From contig CAZSAC010000014.1 of the NCBI GenBank assembly GCA_964604875.1, positions 1 through 36,065 on the forward strand: a stretch of 36,065 bases of DNA. Direction: 5' to 3'. Shown piece after piece: positions 33,701-36,065 of the stretch. This DNA comes from JAVVSR01 sp964604875. GTDB taxonomy: Bacteria; Bacillota; Clostridia; Christensenellales; CAG-917. Both the position numbers and the translations under genes were made by a program. The first letter of the stretch is position 1, and each line of letters starts with the position of its first letter. The notes beneath the pieces are model-generated. The model was not told the DNA's origin, made no database searches, and was given only the letters and a program-made list of their open reading frames with translations.

Positions 33701-35671
33701 GAGAAAATTAGTTATACGATCAGTTTTGATACTCTAGGCGGTAGCTCAAATCCAACATCAATCACGGAAAAGTGGGGTTCAAGCGTAGATCTACCCACAC
33801 CGCCTACAAAAACAGGCTATTTGTTTGGTGGTTGGTTCAAGAGCGAGGACGATGGCGACACCTTAGGCAATGCGTTTGACAATATCGTGCCAAAAAGCAA
33901 TATTGTTGTGTATGCAAAGTGGAGTGAATGCGACCACGGTGAAAATGAAAATTTGCCCACCTGTACGCAAGGCGCGACTTGCTCCTTGTGCGGTGGCAGT
34001 ATCAATGCGTTGGGACACGATTATGGCGAATGGCAAAAGCACGACGCAAATCAGCACAAGCGAATTTGCGCTAGGGACAATACTCATATAGATTACGCAA
34101 ATCACACTTGGAACAACGGCTTGATTACCACGGAGCCTACGCATACTGAATTTGGCGAAAAAACCTTTACTTGCACCGTATGCGGAGAAATGAAAACCGA
34201 AGATATTGCAAAACTGACTGCGCACACTTTTAGTGAAGTTGCCGATGCAATATACCTAAAAACGGGAGCAACCTGCACCTCTCCCGCTGTTTATTATAAG
34301 AGTTGTGAATGCGGAGTGGCAAGCGACGAAACCTTTGAATACGGCGCAGCACTGTCACATAGTTACGATACGATATGGCATAGCGACATAAACGGACATT
34401 GGCATATTTGCTCAGTTGGCGGAGAGAAAGGCGAGGTAACAGAGCATTCTCCCGACAGGCACGCCCCGACAGAAACGGAAGCGGTAAAATGTACGGAATG
34501 TCAATTTGTAATAACTCCTGCGACGGGACATATTGTGCATACAGCGGATACTTCTAAATGGTTGTCCAATGGAACAAGTCATTGGCACACATGCGTAGGC
34601 TGTGAGGAAAAAATGGATGTCACCGCACATAGTGGCGGCACTGCAACCTGTCAAAATGTGGCAGTGTGCGAGGTGTGCGGCGAACAATACAGCGACCTCG
34701 GCAATCACAATTATGGTGCATGGACGTCTCACGACGGCGCACAACATAAGCGCGAATGCTCCGTTTGCCACGAATATGAGTATGCAAACCACGCTTGGAA
34801 TAGCGGCGCAGTGACTACGGCTCCCACTCATTCAACTGAGGGCGAAAGAACCTTTACTTGCGCAGATTGCGGTGCAACGAGAACAGAATCAATACTTGCG
34901 TTGGCAGAACATGTGTATAACCAAGAGGTTGCAACGGCGGCATATTTGAAATCCGCAGCCACCTGCACTTCTCGCGCAGTGTATTATAAGAGTTGTATAT
35001 GCGGTGAGCGTGGCACAGAAACCTTTGAATATGGCGAATTAATGGCTCACACTTCTGAAATAATCCCTGCGCAAGTTGCAACTTGCACAGCGGCTGGACA
35101 TACGTCAGGAAGCAAGTGCTCCGTTTGCGGAACGATTATAACCGCAACAACACCAATTGACGCTCTTGGACATAATTATGTGTTTGCGCACACTGTTGCA
35201 CCGAATTTGGAAAATCAAACTGATGGCTACGACCTTTATACTTGCTCGCACGATGCGACCCATATCGAACAGCGCAATCTAGTTGAATGGGAAACACTGA
35301 TACCAAAAGTAACAGTCTCCGTTTTGGGTGGTACTATACAAGGACAAAGCGGTAATAGCGCTATCGTAAACAAAGACGGCAGTGTAACTGTAATTGCAGA
35401 AGCGCCTGCCGATGGTAAGGTGTTTGTTGGTTGGAAGTTAGGCGATGAAATCGTTAGCAACAACCAGAGCTACACTTTTACCGCTATTGAAAACATTACG
35501 CTTACAGCGATTTATAAAGATGCACCTAGAGATGGTTTGTCAGTCGGCGTTATTGCAGGAATAGCAGTAGGTGGCACTGCGGTTATTGGATTTGGCGGAT
35601 TTGCAATTTTTTGGTTTGTTATCAAGAAAAAGAAATTCGCAGACCTGCTTGCAATATTTAAAAAGAAATAA
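30749..35671 (+). CDS. Giant surface protein: GLUG-like, Big_3, InlB and Cys-pair repeats, C-terminal TM
   Basis: A 1640-residue protein. A signal peptide covers about 1-40. Residues 90-460 hold GLUG-type repeats (YVGGIVGNFAG, AGGIIGSASS, AGGIVGSFS, WAGGIVGLCY). A Big_3-like domain at about 814-890 (VESISINTSPTKTTYSK) and an InlB-type repeat at about 988-1056 (ending VVYAKWSE) follow. Residues about 1060-1515 hold a long run of Cys-pair/His modules (ATCSLCGG, FTCTVCGEMK, HWHTCVGCEEK, FTCADCGATR), in a pattern that could bind Zn or form disulfides. The C-terminus has a TM helix at about 1598-1623 and a Lys-rich tail, a membrane anchor rather than LPXTG. The domain types occur in clostridial surface adhesins. 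The ribosome site is AAAGGAG. Confidence 0.88.
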   Translation: MKSKKNCFLTILTMMLLLAVVCVGFSLGESVQNKMAIAYATQISPTYTTQNESWQSKAKEYFEDGVRVGLTAESAYNGVTVFDSTKGNTAENPYVIDSLEKFVVWTRYELPMTVLDSVNPSFKNKFVTLSVDVDLGDYYFRWNNGGGHTSSFAGGSFEGSFDGQNHTISNVFVLSAAQTTCGGIFVNVGGNVSNLIIDNAKLLATGSASAVGVLASSCGTQQSVTNVHVKNSYIGCGEQGASSLTFVGGLIGRVLSSQSTNAQTIISNCSVKQSELDGQYYVGGIVGNFAGNGSTGNSILNISSCYSYGNTITASSNAGGIIGSASSIKTDLSSAVLTVEKCYNYSTVSAQNRAGGIVGSFSNGADRPSILNNAYFVVTACGNAGQITAKAYGDNGGGWAGGIVGLCYVAENSSGENIPQISFCYNHGDISAEYGLNSASMSNLSYPNSGYYAPLSAKTSYVVSGITFRVSDTREEGARTVMVYDSYNSGTLTLPQNPSSSAYVGMAVATAGIGSVEDSSAYNGTAMDSYALDSCCDSAIGSRIYPSSTSNEGENLYLSAQELRLLSTDLLPYGSGKFSGDRGGFFPVLYDIPSSQLYMPTLTINRYDGEQAFSSVSCNVGANMLFDLYYDGAENGNDYDFELYTDSVCATEADYCFTKDAEYWLKFYVPITIESSSNLNKYSFDVLQGESFELSDFKNDANLQKTGYEVSGIVGEIPLSVMEPTTYQAKYTPINYTITLLGANGSSNIIQKTYGSTLAAQEIASYAGCGQTLGSEYFLNWYTTGGNSSTNAFAGGSIVVSENLSLSVNSETIAVESISINTSPTKTTYSKNSEIDVTGLTITVSYNHTTAQTPSPINVDSGWVSGFNTAVAGDYQATITYQSKTVAFDYSVLENYAIKLIINPEGYGTSDYSQLGFDAGNYDVNIDGNTLQIGNDRDYYSGAYPKSNDSEYSYSFDGYTLNGHALPSMLNLTEDIDIYVNFSREKISYTISFDTLGGSSNPTSITEKWGSSVDLPTPPTKTGYLFGGWFKSEDDGDTLGNAFDNIVPKSNIVVYAKWSECDHGENENLPTCTQGATCSLCGGSINALGHDYGEWQKHDANQHKRICARDNTHIDYANHTWNNGLITTEPTHTEFGEKTFTCTVCGEMKTEDIAKLTAHTFSEVADAIYLKTGATCTSPAVYYKSCECGVASDETFEYGAALSHSYDTIWHSDINGHWHICSVGGEKGEVTEHSPDRHAPTETEAVKCTECQFVITPATGHIVHTADTSKWLSNGTSHWHTCVGCEEKMDVTAHSGGTATCQNVAVCEVCGEQYSDLGNHNYGAWTSHDGAQHKRECSVCHEYEYANHAWNSGAVTTAPTHSTEGERTFTCADCGATRTESILALAEHVYNQEVATAAYLKSAATCTSRAVYYKSCICGERGTETFEYGELMAHTSEIIPAQVATCTAAGHTSGSKCSVCGTIITATTPIDALGHNYVFAHTVAPNLENQTDGYDLYTCSHDATHIEQRNLVEWETLIPKVTVSVLGGTIQGQSGNSAIVNKDGSVTVIAEAPADGKVFVGWKLGDEIVSNNQSYTFTAIENITLTAIYKDAPRDGLSVGVIAGIAVGGTAVIGFGGFAIFWFVIKKKKFADLLAIFKKK

Positions 35672-35696
35672 TAACTAATTAGTTTACTAATCTATA

Positions 35697-35722
35697 GAGC
35701 CGTCCAAAACATAGGGCGGCTC
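35697..35722 (+). terminator. Hairpin after the giant surface protein gene
   Basis: A 9-bp stem with one G-T pair (GAGCCGTCC with GGGCGGCTC), 8-base loop. The tail TCCTCTTA is only weakly T-rich, so it is a poor but plausible terminator. Confidence 0.5.
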
Positions 35723-35782
35723 TCCTCTTAAATTAACAAATTCAAAGAACTACTGTATCGCATAAAATTATGAGTTGGCACT

Positions 35783-35848
35783 GTGGCATGTGCTTGTCAT
35801 GAACAAGTGCGTCGTCGCTTCGCGACTCCGCAGACAAGCACACGCCAC
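35783..35848. repeat. 16-bp inverted repeat with inner hairpin
   Basis: GTGGCATGTGCTTGTC (35783-35798) pairs with GACAAGCACACGCCAC (35833-35848) with a single G-T mismatch. The loop contains GTCGC-TTC-GCGAC, a further hairpin. It could be a structured RNA or a palindromic repeat. The minus-strand frame over it has no protein-like features. The remainder to 36065 is non-coding. Confidence 0.5.
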
Positions 35849-35873
35849 AACCAAACTGAATAAACCAAACTGG

Positions 35874-35898
35874 AAGACTGATTGCACAAATCGGTCTT
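35874..35898 (+). terminator. Intrinsic-type terminator hairpin
   Basis: AAGACTGAT and ATCGGTCTT (9 bp, one G-T pair) with loop TGCACAA and a T-run (TTTTTTG). It ends a plus-strand transcript that would come from the inverted-repeat element or from readthrough of the surface-protein gene. Confidence 0.65.
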
Positions 35899-36065
35899 TT
35901 TTGTTGCGCCAAAAACACAAATTAAAACGGACGGCAAAAACGCAGGAGCGCGAAAACATCTTGAGCCGAGCGGAAAGGCGTTCGCCGCTAACCCGCTTGG
36001 CGATTTGCCTTTTTCCTCTCGCTCTCGGCAAACAAGAATTGTTCTTTCGCTTTTCCTCTGTCGTT

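Noticed and set aside
34412..34831. Minus-strand frame over the Cys-pair repeat region
   Set aside because: It mirrors the repeats of the coding strand and has no ribosome site.
35768..36031. Minus-strand 87-residue frame at the window end
   Set aside because: It covers hairpins and a terminator, with no domain and no good start; annotated as non-coding.

Overview
This is a 36 kb piece of an AT-rich chromosome, probably from an anaerobic, monoderm low-GC Bacillota (Clostridia-like), possibly gut-associated. The evidence is canonical SigA promoters (TTGaca-N17-TATAAT) before most operons, strong AGGAGG ribosome sites, T-tailed intrinsic terminators, QueH instead of QueG, a heterodimeric BmrCD-type ABC exporter, and large lipoproteins or membrane-anchored surface proteins built from Big_3, InlB-type and Cys-pair repeats. 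The lineage is inference. There are no rRNA, tRNA, CRISPR, phage or transposase genes. One scaffold gap of 100 N lies at 21246-21345.

Layout. (1) 1-2230: an unrecognised two-TM protein with a long charged N-terminus. (2) 2278-5181, minus strand: two paralogous zinc-ribbon membrane proteins ending in W-I-I, then an MntE-like cation diffusion facilitator. (3) 5199-7425: a DUF5058-type membrane protein, a second membrane protein and a cyclophilin. (4) 7454-8684, minus: queH and a TetR-family regulator. (5) 8758-13383, minus: an aromatic amino acid operon in which chorismate synthase, chorismate mutase, shikimate dehydrogenase and shikimate kinase form one 866-residue polypeptide, followed by overlapping aroQ and a COG2509 flavoprotein. 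(6) 13412-17596, minus: a MarR regulator with a palindromic operator and a two-gene heterodimeric ABC exporter. (7) 17641-22188, minus: a 1454-residue repeat lipoprotein. (8) 22361-23285: an AraC regulator with an effector-binding domain. (9) 23381-25224: ArsR, ArsP-type permease and a thioredoxin-like protein, a metalloid-resistance unit. (10) 25231-25402: a GC-rich palindromic intergenic element. (11) 25485-35722: an XRE regulator, a membrane-spanning regulator with an extracytoplasmic beta-helix and a cytoplasmic LuxR HTH, a stop-interrupted small LuxR gene, a Fn3-like lipoprotein and a 1640-residue surface protein. (12) 35672-36065: non-coding hairpins.

Region 11 is the best candidate for an undescribed system. 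The 654-residue protein looks like a one-step transmembrane regulator: a right-handed beta-helix outside, one membrane helix, and a LuxR-type DNA-binding domain inside. Next to it lie a paralogous small LuxR gene, a pair of 9-bp direct repeats 21 bp apart just upstream of a promoter, and two exported proteins that this regulation could control. That wiring is inference. Regions 5 and 2 (the four-enzyme shikimate fusion and the WII-tailed zinc-ribbon pair) are the next most unusual.
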